From NCBI RefSeq assembly GCF_031583575.1, contig NZ_CP134146.1, positions 2,046,001-2,110,000 on the forward strand: 64,000 bases of DNA, read 5' to 3'. The notes under the pieces are model-generated. The model was not told the DNA's origin. It was given only the letters and a program-made list of their open reading frames with translations, and made no database searches. Made by a program: the position numbers and the translations under genes. Below, in pieces: positions 34,872 through 45,595 of this stretch (its first letter is position 1; each line of letters starts with the position of its first letter). The stretch is from Thalassotalea nanhaiensis. GTDB lineage: Bacteria; Pseudomonadota; Gammaproteobacteria; Enterobacterales; Alteromonadaceae.

Positions 34872-35459
34872 ATGATCAATGTCGCTATTTATATTTATGA
34901 TAATGCCGAAGTTTTAGATTTCTCTGGGCCATTTGAAGTATTTACCACTGCAGCAAGAATTGCGGGTGATGTGGTTCCTTTTAATACGTTTCTTGTTTCT
35001 GAACAATCAAAGCAAATTCAAGCAAGAGCAGGTTATACGCTGCAGTCAAACTATTCTTTTGATGATCACCCCAATATCGATGTATTAATCATAGTTGGTG
35101 GTGTGCACGACGCTGAAATGGAAAAACCTAATGTGATTCAATGGATAAAGCAGCAATCTGCCTCATCGTGTTTAACCGCATCAGTGTGTACAGGAGCGTT
35201 TCTGTTAGCCAAAGCGGCAGTGCTCAGTAATATGCAGGTTACAACTCATTGGCAAGACATAAAAGATTTACGAGAGCAGTTTCCTTGCTTAGATGTAAAA
35301 GAAGGAGTGCGCTGGGTAGATAACGGCGACATTGTTACGTCTGGCGGTATCTCTGCTGGTATAGATATGAGCCTACACTTGGTCAGTAAATTACATTCAC
35401 ATGAATTGGCAGAGCAAACTGCAAAGCAAATGGAATTTAGCTGGACTAAAAATACATAA
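34872..35459 (+). CDS. DJ-1/PfpI family protein (cysteine glutamine-amidotransferase-like)
   Basis: The 195-residue cytosolic protein has the DJ-1/PfpI fold. It opens with NVAIYIYDNAEVLDFSGPFE, has IDVLIIVGG, and carries the nucleophile elbow SVCTGAF with its cysteine near residue 106, followed by THW. This combination is close to the AraC-N-terminal/isonitrile-hydratase branch, but without the DNA-binding domain. Reaction unknown: hydratase, glyoxalase-like or stress roles are all found in the family. A PhzF-type gene follows after 38 bp on the same strand. Confidence 0.85.
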   Translation: MINVAIYIYDNAEVLDFSGPFEVFTTAARIAGDVVPFNTFLVSEQSKQIQARAGYTLQSNYSFDDHPNIDVLIIVGGVHDAEMEKPNVIQWIKQQSASSCLTASVCTGAFLLAKAAVLSNMQVTTHWQDIKDLREQFPCLDVKEGVRWVDNGDIVTSGGISAGIDMSLHLVSKLHSHELAEQTAKQMEFSWTKNT

Positions 35460-35497
35460 GACCTGAAAAACTTTGTTCAATAAGGAATTTAATACCT

Positions 35498-36286
35498 GTG
35501 CAACTTAACATTCAATTTATTAATGCTTTTACTGATACGTTATTTAAGGGGAACTCAGCTGCTGTAGTACTGCTAGAACAATGGCTGAGTGATGAGTTGA
35601 TGCAGTCTATTGCTACTGAAAATATGCTTTCAGAAACAGCATTCTTAGTTAAATTGCCTGATGGACGTTTTCATATACGTTGGTTTTCACCGATAACGGA
35701 AATCGATTTTTGCGGCCATGCGTCACTAGCAAGCGCCTATGCGTTATTTACCGACAATTCAAGATTGAACTCATTAATATTTCATGCCGATGCGGTAGGG
35801 GATTTTACCGTTGAAAAAGATGTCGAATTTATTACCATGAATTTCCCTTTAATGACACCAGAGGCGGTTGATGAAATACCATTGCCAATAATATCTGGTT
35901 TATCGATTAAACCAATCCTGGTTCTTAAAAATAAACAAGCATACTTTGCTGTTTATGAAAATGAATCTGATGTTATAAATGTTGTACAAAATTCAGACCA
36001 AATCAAACTGTTAGCACCGTTAGATGTGGTAGTAACAGCGCCATCTAAAGACTATGATTTTGTGTGTCGTTATTTTTGGCCAGCCAATGGTGGTGATGAA
36101 GACCCGGTTACCGGTTCTATCTATGCTGGGCTTGCTCCATACTGGCACTCTCGGTTACGCGTTACTTGTTTGGAGGCCCGTCAGGCCTCATTGCGCGGCG
36201 GTTTAGTGAAATGTAAGCTTTTAAACAACAGAGTTTTAGTGAGCGGTAAAGCGGTTAAGTATTTGACCGGAACCATTGATGTTTGA
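35498..36286 (+). CDS. PhzF family isomerase-like protein
   Basis: The 262-residue protein has the PhzF/diaminopimelate-epimerase fold. The landmarks are INAFTDTLFKGNSAAVV, the catalytic-glutamate region LSETAFLV, IRWFSPITEIDFCGHASLA, and DEDPVTGSIYAGLAPYW. Family members isomerise small acids, but most bacterial genomic copies have no known substrate, and no phenazine genes are present. The start is GTG at 35498; the AAGGA site is about 11 bases upstream, longer than usual. It probably shares a transcript with the DJ-1-like gene. Confidence 0.85.
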   Translation: MQLNIQFINAFTDTLFKGNSAAVVLLEQWLSDELMQSIATENMLSETAFLVKLPDGRFHIRWFSPITEIDFCGHASLASAYALFTDNSRLNSLIFHADAVGDFTVEKDVEFITMNFPLMTPEAVDEIPLPIISGLSIKPILVLKNKQAYFAVYENESDVINVVQNSDQIKLLAPLDVVVTAPSKDYDFVCRYFWPANGGDEDPVTGSIYAGLAPYWHSRLRVTCLEARQASLRGGLVKCKLLNNRVLVSGKAVKYLTGTIDV

Positions 36287-36338
36287 TGGTTTTTTAATCA
36301 TGGTAAATGACGATGTTATCTAACTAAAGAGTGAAAAT

Positions 36339-36764
36339 ATGAGCAAAACGTTAACCGGTATATTCCAAATAACCCAATGGGATGAAGAATCACATATTGT
36401 ATTTGATGAAGGCGGAAAGCAATCTTATGCACAAATAAAACAAACCTATAATGGCGATATTAAAGGTGATTCATCAATAAAATATTTGATGAATTATAAA
36501 ACGGAAACGTCTGCTTGTTTTGTCGGTTATGAAGTGATGAATGTCACTATTGATGGAAAACAAGGCCAATTAGTATTAAAGCATGACGGTCTATTTGAAC
36601 AAGGAATCGCCAGTAGTAAGTTTGACATTATTAGTGAAAACTCTACTGGGGACTTAATCGGTATACAGGGCAGTGGTAGCTTCACATCTACAGAAAATGG
36701 TCAGGCTGAATATACATTTAAAGTAAACTTTGACAAAAATTCCATCAAAGTTATCGGTATATAG
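36339..36764 (+). CDS. DUF3224-like protein
   Basis: The 141-residue protein resembles, from memory, the DUF3224 family (small beta-barrel, allene-oxide-cyclase-like). It has GIFQITQWDEE, a middle segment with GDIKGDSSIKYLMNY, CFVGYEVMNVTIDGKQGQLVLKH, and a C-terminal GIQGSGSF. No signal peptide is present. The start ATG follows AGAGTG. It sits 52 bp after the PhzF gene on the same strand. No function is known. Confidence 0.7.
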   Translation: MSKTLTGIFQITQWDEESHIVFDEGGKQSYAQIKQTYNGDIKGDSSIKYLMNYKTETSACFVGYEVMNVTIDGKQGQLVLKHDGLFEQGIASSKFDIISENSTGDLIGIQGSGSFTSTENGQAEYTFKVNFDKNSIKVIGI

Positions 36765-36858
36765 CGTATTTCTCTATTAAGTAAGCAGAAAGCATTTGTT
36801 TTCGTAACAAATATTTAGCATCATAGGGCTCTCTACATTCTTAGTTCATTAGAGCACT

Positions 36859-39800
36859 ATGTTACCTCGTTTAGACTTTACAGATGTTATTGCACCGATA
36901 TATCAGCAATATATTAAAGCCCTGAAAAAATCCAATTTTTCTGGTGATATTTCATGTCACTATAGTTCCCGTCTTGCTGTAGCGACAGACAACAGTATTT
37001 ATCAACAACTTCCACAAGCTGTCTTACACCCAAAAACTGTTGAAGACATTAAATTGATCAATCAAATTTCGAGTCTTGAAAAATTTAATGAGATCAAATT
37101 TAGTGCCAGAGGAGGTGGTACAGGGACCAACGGACAATCGCTAACACCAGGTATTGTTGTTGATTTATCCAAGCATATGCGCAAAATCCTCGATGTTAAT
37201 GTGCAGGAAGGCTGGGTTAAAGTTCAAGCGGGTGTAGTAAAAGATCAGCTCAATGAATATTTAAAACCGCTGGGGTTTTTCTTTTCTCCAGATTTATCTA
37301 CCAGTAACCGTGCCACTATTGGCGGCATGATAAATACTGATGCTTCGGGGCAAGGCTCGTTAGTTTACGGTAAAACGTCAGACCATGTATTGGGCTTGCG
37401 CTGTGTTCTAGCAAATGGTGACGAATTTTCTACTAAAGCTAAAACTATCGCAGAAACAGAAGCACTTATAAGCCAACCAAATTCGATTGCCCAGTTATAT
37501 AAAACTGCTTTTTCCAGTTGTTCTGAAAATCGTGAACAAATCATCGCTAAGTTCCCTCGTTTAAACCGTTTCTTAACAGGTTATGACCTTGAAAATGTGT
37601 TTAACGACGATTTGTCTGAGTTTGATTTAGGTCGTTTAATAACGGGCTCTGAAGGCTCTTTAGCAATTGTCGCCGAGGCAAAATTAAATATTACACCTAT
37701 TCCAAAAGCCAGGGCTTTGGTCAATATAAAATACAACGATTTTGAGTCAGCATTAAGACATGCGCCAGCATTGCTTGAAGCAAAAGCGTTATCGGTAGAA
37801 ACCATTGACAGTAAAGTGTTAAATTTAGCCAAACAAGATGTGGTTTGGCATACCGTGAAAGATTTAATCTGTGACGTTGAAAATAAAACAATGGACGGTT
37901 TAAACATTGTTGAATTTACTGGTTTAGAGTTAAACGACGTCGAACAAAAAATTGAGCTTTTATCAGCCTCGCTTAACCAAAATATAGAGCAGCAGACTCT
38001 TGGAGTAATTGGATTTCAAGTTACCTATGACTTAGGCAGTATTAACAAACTGTATGCTATGCGAAAAAAAGCGGTAGGTTTATTAGGTAATGCCAAAAGC
38101 CAAGCAAAACCGTTAGCATTTGCAGAAGATACTGCGGTTCCTCCAGAAAACCTAGCCGATTTTATTTTAGAGTTCAGAGCACTACTTGATAGTTATAACC
38201 TTGATTATGGTATGTTCGGACATATCGATGCCGGTGTTCTACATGTGCGTCCAGCGCTTGATATGTGTGATCCAAAGCAAGAAGTTATCCTACGAGAAAT
38301 ATCTGACCAAGTTGTCGCATTAACAGCTAAATATGGCGGCTTGATGTGGGGAGAACATGGTAAAGGCTACCGTAGTGAATATGGCCCGAAATTTTTCGGT
38401 GATGAGCTTTTTAATGAGTTAAGAAGGATTAAAACTGCTTTTGATCCTCTCAATAAAATGAACCCGGGTAAAATATGTACGCCACTGGACAGTAATGAGC
38501 AACTGGTTAGCGTTGATGCTAAAAAACGTGGTGCATATGATCGTGAAATTCCAATTACTATTAGAGAAGCCTTACCATCAGTAATGAACTGTAATGGTAA
38601 TGGCTTATGCTTTAACTTTGATAGTAAAAGCCCAATGTGTCCATCAAGTAAAATTACTGGAGATAGAAGGCACTCACCAAAGGGGCGCGCAGGTTTGATG
38701 CGCGAATGGTTACGTTTACTTGCCGATAAAGGTGTCGACTTTAAACAATTGCAACGTGAATCTACGCACGTATCAGTCAAGACTATGGCATTAAAAACGT
38801 TAAATACCATTAAGAGTAAAGTTGGTGGTTACGACTATTCTCATGAAGTGATGGAAGCTATGAGTGGTTGTTTAGCGTGTAAAGCGTGTGCCAGTCAGTG
38901 TCCGGTAAAGGTTGATGTGCCAGACTTTAAAGCACAATTTGCACAAGTGTATTACTCAAGATATTTAAGACCAATGAAAGATCATTTTGTTGGCCAAATT
39001 GAAAATTTAGCGCCATTAATGGCAAAATTACCATCGGTAATTAATTTCTCTATTAATAACGGTTTATTCAAATCATTCAGTAAGCATGCTTTAGGGTACA
39101 TTGATACGCCGTTATTGTCTGTACCTACGCTAAAAGCTGAAATTAGTGATGAAAACTTTGAGACATTTAATTTAGAAAACCTACAAAATTTATCACTTGA
39201 GCAAAGGTCTAAATACGTAATAGTTGTACAAGACCCGTTTACGTCATTTTACGAAGCCTCGCTTGTTAGTGATATGATGAAACTTATTGCTAAGCTTGGC
39301 TTTAAACCTATTTTGTTACCGTTCATGCCAAATGGTAAACCTCAACATGTGAAAGGTTTTTTAGCTCAATTTACGAAAACTGCAGCAACAGCAAGTGAAT
39401 TATTAAATGAAATTCATCAGTTAAACATTCCTATGCTGGGAATGGATGCGTCACTAGTGCTTTGTTATCGAGATGAATATAAACAAATACTTGCTGAAAA
39501 ACGTGGTGATTTTGAAGTAATGCTTAGTCATGAATGGTTAAAACAAATCATGGTTAATGAGCAACCTAAAGAGTCTAAATACTTGCCCATATACCAATTA
39601 TTTAGTCATTGCACTGAAAAAACAGCATTACCAAGCTCTGAATCAGATTGGCAATCAATTTTTACCTTCTTTGGTTTAAAATTAAACGCGATCAGTGTGG
39701 GCTGTTGTGGAATGGCCGGTACCTACGGGCATGAAAAACAAAACCAAGCTAATTCGCAAGGTTTATATGAGTTAAGCTGGCAACAACCGATTGATGCTGG

Positions 39801-39909
39801 TGATACATCGTATCAATTAGCAACGGGGTTTTCATGTCGTAGTCAAGTGAAAAGGCTGGGGCAAAAACAATTGAAGCATCCTATACAGGCGTTGTTAATG
39901 CACCTGTAA
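36859..39909 (+). CDS. ydiJ: FAD-linked oxidoreductase with Fe-S domain, YdiJ/D-2-hydroxyglutarate dehydrogenase type
   Basis: The 1016 residues match E. coli YdiJ (1018), reported as a D-2-hydroxyglutarate dehydrogenase. Residues about 50-270 are the PCMH-type FAD-binding domain (FSARGGGTGTNGQSL, TSNRATIGGMINTDASGQGS). About 280-545 are the FAD-oxidase C-terminal domain ending in MWGEHGKGYRS and KMNPGKICTP. About 575-690 carry the ferredoxin-type part: CNGNGLCFNFD, then SGCLACKACASQCPVKVDVP. The C-terminal part has a cysteine-rich VGCCGMAGTYGHE, as in glycolate-oxidase-type subunits. In many bacteria the enzyme removes D-2-hydroxyglutarate made by SerA. It is monocistronic, ended by a 17-bp-stem terminator. 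Confidence 0.9.
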   Translation: MLPRLDFTDVIAPIYQQYIKALKKSNFSGDISCHYSSRLAVATDNSIYQQLPQAVLHPKTVEDIKLINQISSLEKFNEIKFSARGGGTGTNGQSLTPGIVVDLSKHMRKILDVNVQEGWVKVQAGVVKDQLNEYLKPLGFFFSPDLSTSNRATIGGMINTDASGQGSLVYGKTSDHVLGLRCVLANGDEFSTKAKTIAETEALISQPNSIAQLYKTAFSSCSENREQIIAKFPRLNRFLTGYDLENVFNDDLSEFDLGRLITGSEGSLAIVAEAKLNITPIPKARALVNIKYNDFESALRHAPALLEAKALSVETIDSKVLNLAKQDVVWHTVKDLICDVENKTMDGLNIVEFTGLELNDVEQKIELLSASLNQNIEQQTLGVIGFQVTYDLGSINKLYAMRKKAVGLLGNAKSQAKPLAFAEDTAVPPENLADFILEFRALLDSYNLDYGMFGHIDAGVLHVRPALDMCDPKQEVILREISDQVVALTAKYGGLMWGEHGKGYRSEYGPKFFGDELFNELRRIKTAFDPLNKMNPGKICTPLDSNEQLVSVDAKKRGAYDREIPITIREALPSVMNCNGNGLCFNFDSKSPMCPSSKITGDRRHSPKGRAGLMREWLRLLADKGVDFKQLQRESTHVSVKTMALKTLNTIKSKVGGYDYSHEVMEAMSGCLACKACASQCPVKVDVPDFKAQFAQVYYSRYLRPMKDHFVGQIENLAPLMAKLPSVINFSINNGLFKSFSKHALGYIDTPLLSVPTLKAEISDENFETFNLENLQNLSLEQRSKYVIVVQDPFTSFYEASLVSDMMKLIAKLGFKPILLPFMPNGKPQHVKGFLAQFTKTAATASELLNEIHQLNIPMLGMDASLVLCYRDEYKQILAEKRGDFEVMLSHEWLKQIMVNEQPKESKYLPIYQLFSHCTEKTALPSSESDWQSIFTFFGLKLNAISVGCCGMAGTYGHEKQNQANSQGLYELSWQQPIDAGDTSYQLATGFSCRSQVKRLGQKQLKHPIQALLMHL

Positions 39910-39930
39910 CCGATAATGGAACATAGCCAA

Positions 39931-39967
39931 AAAAAGCCCGGTTAAATTTAATTTAACCGGGCTTTTT
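39931..39967. terminator. Strong bidirectional terminator between ydiJ and leucine dehydrogenase
   Basis: Perfect 17-bp arms (39931-39947 and 39951-39967) around TTA, starting with five A and ending with five T, so it functions on both strands for the two convergent genes. Confidence 0.93.
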
Positions 39968-40006
39968 ATTTAATACTTTAAAGCGTTAGCTCATAAGTTT
40001 GTATAA

Positions 40007-41050
40007 TTATTTATGTCCGTTCTTGATTATTTCTCTAGCCATTTGATCGGCGACAATACCCGTTGGTAAATCTTCCTGCGCCGCTTTTTCAAATACTTGC
40101 ATTAACGTATTATAAATATTCTCAACTAAGCTTGTTGCTGTTTTTGCACAATACTCATCTTCGTAGATTTCTAGCGCCACATTGATGATACCACCAGCAT
40201 TAATGACATAATCAGGTGTGTATAAAATGCCTAAATCTTTTAATACTTGATCATGACGTGCTTCAGCAAGTTGGTTATTGGCACAACCGGCAATAATTTT
40301 TGCTTTTAATTGTTTGATTGATTCATCATTAATACTTGCACCTAAAGCACATGGAGAATATACGTCAACATCCTGGCTATAGATGTCATCCAAAGCAACT
40401 ACTGTTGCATCGAGCTCTTTAGCCGCTTTTTCAAGAGTTTGTTGATTAATATCTGTTACAACTAATTCTGCACCTTCAGCTTTAAGTTGTTCACATAATG
40501 AATAACCAACGCTGCCTAGGCCTTGTACCGCAACTTTGACACCTGATAACGTATCTTTACCAAGTTTAAATTTAACCGCAGCTTTAATGCCTAGCAGTGT
40601 ACCGTATGCCGTGAATGGACCTGGATTGCCACTTTTTCCTTCAAGACCAGAAACAAAGTCGGTCTCTTGATTAGCAATAGCCATATCAGCTGTTGTAATG
40701 TTCACATCTTCAGCGGTGTAGTATCGACCGTTTAAATTGTTAACGGCGCGGCCAAATGCTTTTAATAACTCTTCTGATTTAAGTTGTTTAGGGTTTCCTA
40801 TAATAACCGCTTTACCACCACCAAGCTTTAAGCCGGCCATAGCATTTTTATAAGTCATGCCTTTAGATAAACGTAAAACGTCTTTTAGTGCATCTGCATC
40901 GTTTGAATAATCCCAAAAACGACAACCACCAGCAGCTGGGCCTAAATTTGTATTATGCACAGCAATAATTGCTTTTAAACCTGATTGCTCATCTGAACAA
41001 TAAACAACTTGTTCATGGTGATCAAAATCGACTAAATCAAAATAAGACAC
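40007..41050 (-). CDS. Leucine/branched-chain amino-acid dehydrogenase
   Basis: This enzyme deaminates leucine and related amino acids to oxo-acids with NAD+. A GTG start at 41050 is chosen because GGAG lies exactly six bases upstream and the protein then starts SYFDLVDFDHHEQVVYC, as family members do; it has 347 residues. An upstream extension to 41134 would add an unrelated leader. Landmarks are NLGPAAGGCRFW, MTYKNAMAGLKLGGGKAVI with the catalytic lysine, NGRYYTAEDVN, and the NAD-binding GLGSVGYSL near residue 180. It probably feeds branched-chain acids into energy metabolism. Ald (62339-63454) is a second amino-acid dehydrogenase of the window. Confidence 0.9.
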   Translation of the reverse strand: MSYFDLVDFDHHEQVVYCSDEQSGLKAIIAVHNTNLGPAAGGCRFWDYSNDADALKDVLRLSKGMTYKNAMAGLKLGGGKAVIIGNPKQLKSEELLKAFGRAVNNLNGRYYTAEDVNITTADMAIANQETDFVSGLEGKSGNPGPFTAYGTLLGIKAAVKFKLGKDTLSGVKVAVQGLGSVGYSLCEQLKAEGAELVVTDINQQTLEKAAKELDATVVALDDIYSQDVDVYSPCALGASINDESIKQLKAKIIAGCANNQLAEARHDQVLKDLGILYTPDYVINAGGIINVALEIYEDEYCAKTATSLVENIYNTLMQVFEKAAQEDLPTGIVADQMAREIIKNGHK

Positions 41051-41291
41051 AGTTTTCTCCAATTTATAATCCGTTGCTAAAGTAATTATAACAACCAATT
41101 TCATAAGTATATTTTTGTGGACGCAACATAGCATTTTACTTGGACTAAACGCTAGTTATTTAGCAATAATTACACACAAACATTCGTTAAGAATTAGTTA
41201 CAGCAAATTACTCAACGTATCTTTAAGTTATACTTGTCAAAACCCTTTTTTTCAGCGAGTATTGACTCAACCTATTTTGATGAGAAGTAAA

Positions 41292-41702
41292 ATGTCAGAA
41301 CAACTTAATTTAACCGAAGAGCAGCAATCTGCTTGGGTTCGTGAACAATACCTAAAAGCAACGAAATACTTGGCCGACAAAGGGGTAGTAACAGATAATG
41401 TAGCGCCTCAAGACAGTCGATACTTAGTGCCTATAGTAGCCGTATGGAAACTTAACACCATGTCAGATGGATCCGTATGGGTAATAAGTGGTGATTTGCC
41501 TTGTGATCATATTTCTACATCTGCAGCTGATAACGTAAGAGATGCGTTGCGTAATTTTTCGATGAAGTGGCAATTACAAGCTCAAAACATTGTGCAGACT
41601 GTTAACGATCAGACTCAGTTGGATTTTGCTAGATTATTGGTCAGTCGCGCAGAAGGGCTTTTTGAATTATGTGAAAAAGATGATATATGGCCAGAAGACT
41701 AA
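41292..41702 (+). CDS. DUF4826-like protein of unknown function
   Basis: The ATG at 41292 (GAGAAG five bases upstream) gives 136 residues beginning MSEQLNLTEEQQSAWVREQY. The frame is open upstream to 41115, but that part overlaps the leucine dehydrogenase leader and looks non-coding. SVWVISGDLPCDHIS and a C-terminal LLVSRAEGLFELCEKDDIWP are conserved in my memory of DUF4826 proteins of marine gammaproteobacteria. Soluble, acidic. Function unknown. Confidence 0.7.
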   Translation: MSEQLNLTEEQQSAWVREQYLKATKYLADKGVVTDNVAPQDSRYLVPIVAVWKLNTMSDGSVWVISGDLPCDHISTSAADNVRDALRNFSMKWQLQAQNIVQTVNDQTQLDFARLLVSRAEGLFELCEKDDIWPED

Positions 41703-41718
41703 AGAGTATATAAATAAA

Positions 41719-42180
41719 TCAGTGGGACAAATAGAAGCGTTTAAAGTTTATTTGTCCTAATGAACATGCCATGCGCTGTCTTGGCATGCCTGCTTCCATA
41801 AACACTGAACCGACCGGTTCAAACCCATGACGGGCAAAGTAATCAACAGCATCTAACGAACTGTTTATATACACTTCGGAAAGATTATTGTTTCTGGCAA
41901 TATTGAGAAGGGCATCGATAACTTCTTTACCAACTGGAGACTTGCGTTTAGACATAACTACGCAAACTCTTGATATTTCACCTTGGTTGGTAATACGTCC
42001 TGTTGCAATAGGCTCTTGTGATCCTTGTTCAATGACTAATACGTGATAGGCTTTTCTGTCATGGCGATCAAACTCGACGTTATAAGGTATACGTCTTTCA
42101 CAAACAAATACCTTTTCCCGTACAGATTTTAATTGTTGCTTCGCTTGTTTCCAATCAACAATATTTACTTGGTAAACCAC
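41719..42180 (-). CDS. GNAT-family N-acetyltransferase
   Basis: The 153-residue protein has a GNAT fold of the ElaA/YjcF kind. It contains LKSVREKVFVCERRIPYNVEFD, HVLVIEQGSQEPIATGRI and ISRVCVVMSKRKSPVGKEVI (acetyl-CoA pyrophosphate loop), then VDYFARHGFEPVGSVFMEAGMPRQRM. Substrate unknown. The start is a GTG at 42180 and the ribosome site is weak. It converges on the DUF4826-like gene with a 16-bp spacer and follows roxA by 64 bp on the same strand, so it may be expressed with it. Confidence 0.85.
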   Translation of the reverse strand: MVYQVNIVDWKQAKQQLKSVREKVFVCERRIPYNVEFDRHDRKAYHVLVIEQGSQEPIATGRITNQGEISRVCVVMSKRKSPVGKEVIDALLNIARNNNLSEVYINSSLDAVDYFARHGFEPVGSVFMEAGMPRQRMACSLGQINFKRFYLSH

Positions 42181-42244
42181 AAAAATACATTTCCACGCCG
42201 TTCTTTAAAATTAAGCACAGCAACTTAATTTAAAAGAATAAACC

Positions 42245-43393
42245 TTAGTCACACTCAAAACACCAGAGCCCCTTATTAATAACACTAGTTAACAGTTGTT
42301 GGTTTTTCAAACAATTTAATGAACTTTCTACTAAGTTTTTCGTCAAAGGTTTTTTGCTAGCTAATAATTTTGCTAACTCAATAGTATCAGTGTCTACCGG
42401 GAAGTTTTCTCCATTTACGAATAAGCGTTTGATTTCATGTTGATTTATTAATATACACTTCAGACCTAATACTGGGTAAAGTACTTCGCCTTCCGCTAAA
42501 AGTTCTTTTATCAGCTCGATCGGCAAAGGTTCAACAGGAACGAGCAAATTTAAGGTGTGGTGTACTGTTGTTAAGTATTTACCTAGAAAATCCTGTACTA
42601 AACCTTCGTCTTTAAATGCGGATGTCATTACGTTATGTAGTAGGTTTAGATCTGAACCTTCGATTTCTTCTGGTTTGTCTGTCGCTCGTCGTTTGCTGTC
42701 ATCAAATCGTTGTTCAAATAAATGATTGTCCAGTTGGTAATCAGCAAATGCAGATATTAACTCCTGTGCACTTGGCGCCTGAAAGCCAACAGAGTAATTA
42801 ATTGAATTATCAATAGACACACCATTGTGTGGGTGGTTCGGCGGAATATAAAGTAAATCGCCAGGTTCGGTAATTTCATCTATTACTGCATTAAACATTG
42901 AGACCTGCTTTAAATCTTCATGCGGAATTAGCTCTGTTAAGGAAGCATCAGGTTTACCTACTTGCCAACGCCTTTTTCCTTCACCTTGAATGATAAATAC
43001 ATCGTATTGATCCAAGTGGGGACCAACACCGCCACCTGGAGTTGAAAAACTGACCATAACATCATCAATACGCCAATTTGGAATAAACTTAAATGGTTCA
43101 ATTAATGAATCAACATCTGCTGACCAATGATTAACTGCTTGCACAAGTAGGGTCCAGTTTGCTTCACCAAACTCGCTAAAATCTTCAAAGGGCCCATGTT
43201 TCACATCCCACTTGGAATTGTTGCAACTAATGATCCTAGATTCGATAAATTCTTCCATCGCTAAACCAGCTAATTCGTTAGCGTCTATTGAATCTTCAAA
43301 ATTAGCAAAAGCACCTTTGATGATTAATGGTTTTTTCTGCCAATATTCAGCAAGAAAGGTTTCTGGAGTTAAATCTTTAAAATCTATTTTCAT
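42245..43393 (-). CDS. roxA: Ribosomal protein L16 arginine 3-hydroxylase (cupin-4, YcfD/RoxA)
   Basis: This is a Fe(II)/2-oxoglutarate oxygenase that hydroxylates an arginine of ribosomal protein L16 in E. coli. The 382 residues show the JmjC-like facial triad: GPHLDQYDVFIIQGEGKRRW supplies His and Asp, and PPNHPHNGVS the distal His. The N-terminal PLIIKGAFANF and the C-terminal winged-helix-like part fit the family length (373 in E. coli). No close partner in an operon except the GNAT gene downstream. Confidence 0.9.
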   Translation of the reverse strand: MKIDFKDLTPETFLAEYWQKKPLIIKGAFANFEDSIDANELAGLAMEEFIESRIISCNNSKWDVKHGPFEDFSEFGEANWTLLVQAVNHWSADVDSLIEPFKFIPNWRIDDVMVSFSTPGGGVGPHLDQYDVFIIQGEGKRRWQVGKPDASLTELIPHEDLKQVSMFNAVIDEITEPGDLLYIPPNHPHNGVSIDNSINYSVGFQAPSAQELISAFADYQLDNHLFEQRFDDSKRRATDKPEEIEGSDLNLLHNVMTSAFKDEGLVQDFLGKYLTTVHHTLNLLVPVEPLPIELIKELLAEGEVLYPVLGLKCILINQHEIKRLFVNGENFPVDTDTIELAKLLASKKPLTKNLVESSLNCLKNQQLLTSVINKGLWCFECD

Positions 43394-43466
43394 TTTGGTT
43401 CTTATATAAATATGTTGGTTTCTATAAAAGTATAGTGTAGTGAGAAACAGAAGAATTTAAACTATA

Positions 43467-43505
43467 CATGGCAATTCTAAGTTCCTTCATCCCTGAAGTA
43501 AAAAA
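43467..43505 (-). repeat. Dispersed terminator-associated repeat, copy A
   Basis: On the minus strand, directly after the T-run of the purB terminator, the sequence reads ACTTCAGGGATGAAGGAAC and continues to GCCATG. Closely related sequences follow the cspD and infA terminators (50627-50668, 59241-59272). Confidence 0.55.
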
Positions 43506-43522
43506 GGCGCTAATGCGCCTTT
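43501..43522 (-). terminator. Terminator of the rluE-...-purB run
   Basis: AAAGGCGC/GCGCCTTT form an 8-bp stem with a 4-base loop; on the minus strand five to six T follow (43500-43506). It lies 24 bases after the purB stop. Confidence 0.88.
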
Positions 43523-43546
43523 ATATTCCGAAAACTAAACAACAGC

Positions 43547-44929
<1,383 letters not shown>

Positions 44930-44943
44930 TTATAATTTAAATT

Positions 44944-45564
44944 TTAAATCTGTTTAAGTAGTTGTTGAGCCGTGGCAACAAAATTGCCACGTCTGAATAA
45001 AATCGTTCGGCGTTTACCGCCCATTTGACGCCATAAAACGGTAGCACGAATACCAGCAAGCAATAACGCTCTAATCCGATGTTGATTACCAACCTGTTTT
45101 AATATATTTGGATCACCGGCAATTTGTATTTTTGCACCTAGCGGGCTTATTACATCGGTGTAGATACTCGCAAATGAATTGCGCATATGTTCACTATCTA
45201 AATCAAAATGATCAAGTTGGCGAGAACATTGCTCAATGCGAGAGCCAAGTTCAGCCATAACTTTAGGCTTATTTTGTAAACGTCGTTCTAAATTTAATAA
45301 ACTAACGATATAGCGGGTGATTTCTGGGTCTTTTTTCGGATTCTTGTCACCTAGTTGGGCAATTATCATCATCAGTCCATCACTGACATTTTCCAGTTTA
45401 TCATCATACACGCCTAAGCAGTTTGCTGGATTGGTGTTTACAATGCTGCTCATCATTACGTTAAATAAATCTTCATCACAATGATTTTTGCGGGCAATAC
45501 CTTGTGCCATCATTGCAACTTGGCAAATTCCGGCGAAGGCTAAAGTCTGTTCTTTCATGCTCAT
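44944..45564 (-). CDS. hflD: High frequency lysogenization protein HflD homologue
   Basis: The 206-residue, helix-rich protein fits the HflD family (E. coli 213), a peripheral membrane protein that in E. coli binds the phage lambda CII activator; its cellular role is unclear. LAFAGICQVAMMAQGIARKNHCDEDLF at the N-terminus and HRIRALLLAGIRATVLWRQMGGKR at the C-terminus are typical. Two ATG codons (45564 and 45558) are possible starts. It lies between mnmA (31 bp) and purB (29 bp), its normal place in gammaproteobacteria. Confidence 0.9.
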   Translation of the reverse strand: MSMKEQTLAFAGICQVAMMAQGIARKNHCDEDLFNVMMSSIVNTNPANCLGVYDDKLENVSDGLMMIIAQLGDKNPKKDPEITRYIVSLLNLERRLQNKPKVMAELGSRIEQCSRQLDHFDLDSEHMRNSFASIYTDVISPLGAKIQIAGDPNILKQVGNQHRIRALLLAGIRATVLWRQMGGKRRTILFRRGNFVATAQQLLKQI

Positions 45565-45595
45565 AATAGTTTTAATACTTTTTTATCTAGCGTTA

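Noticed and set aside
41051-41134. N-terminal extension of leucine dehydrogenase
   Set aside because: A GTG with ideally spaced GGAG at 41050 gives the normal N-terminus; the extension looks unrelated to the family.
41115-41291. N-terminal extension of the DUF4826-like gene
   Set aside because: The frame is open, but the segment overlaps the leucine dehydrogenase leader, has no ribosome site and does not look like the family; the ATG at 41292 is well supported.
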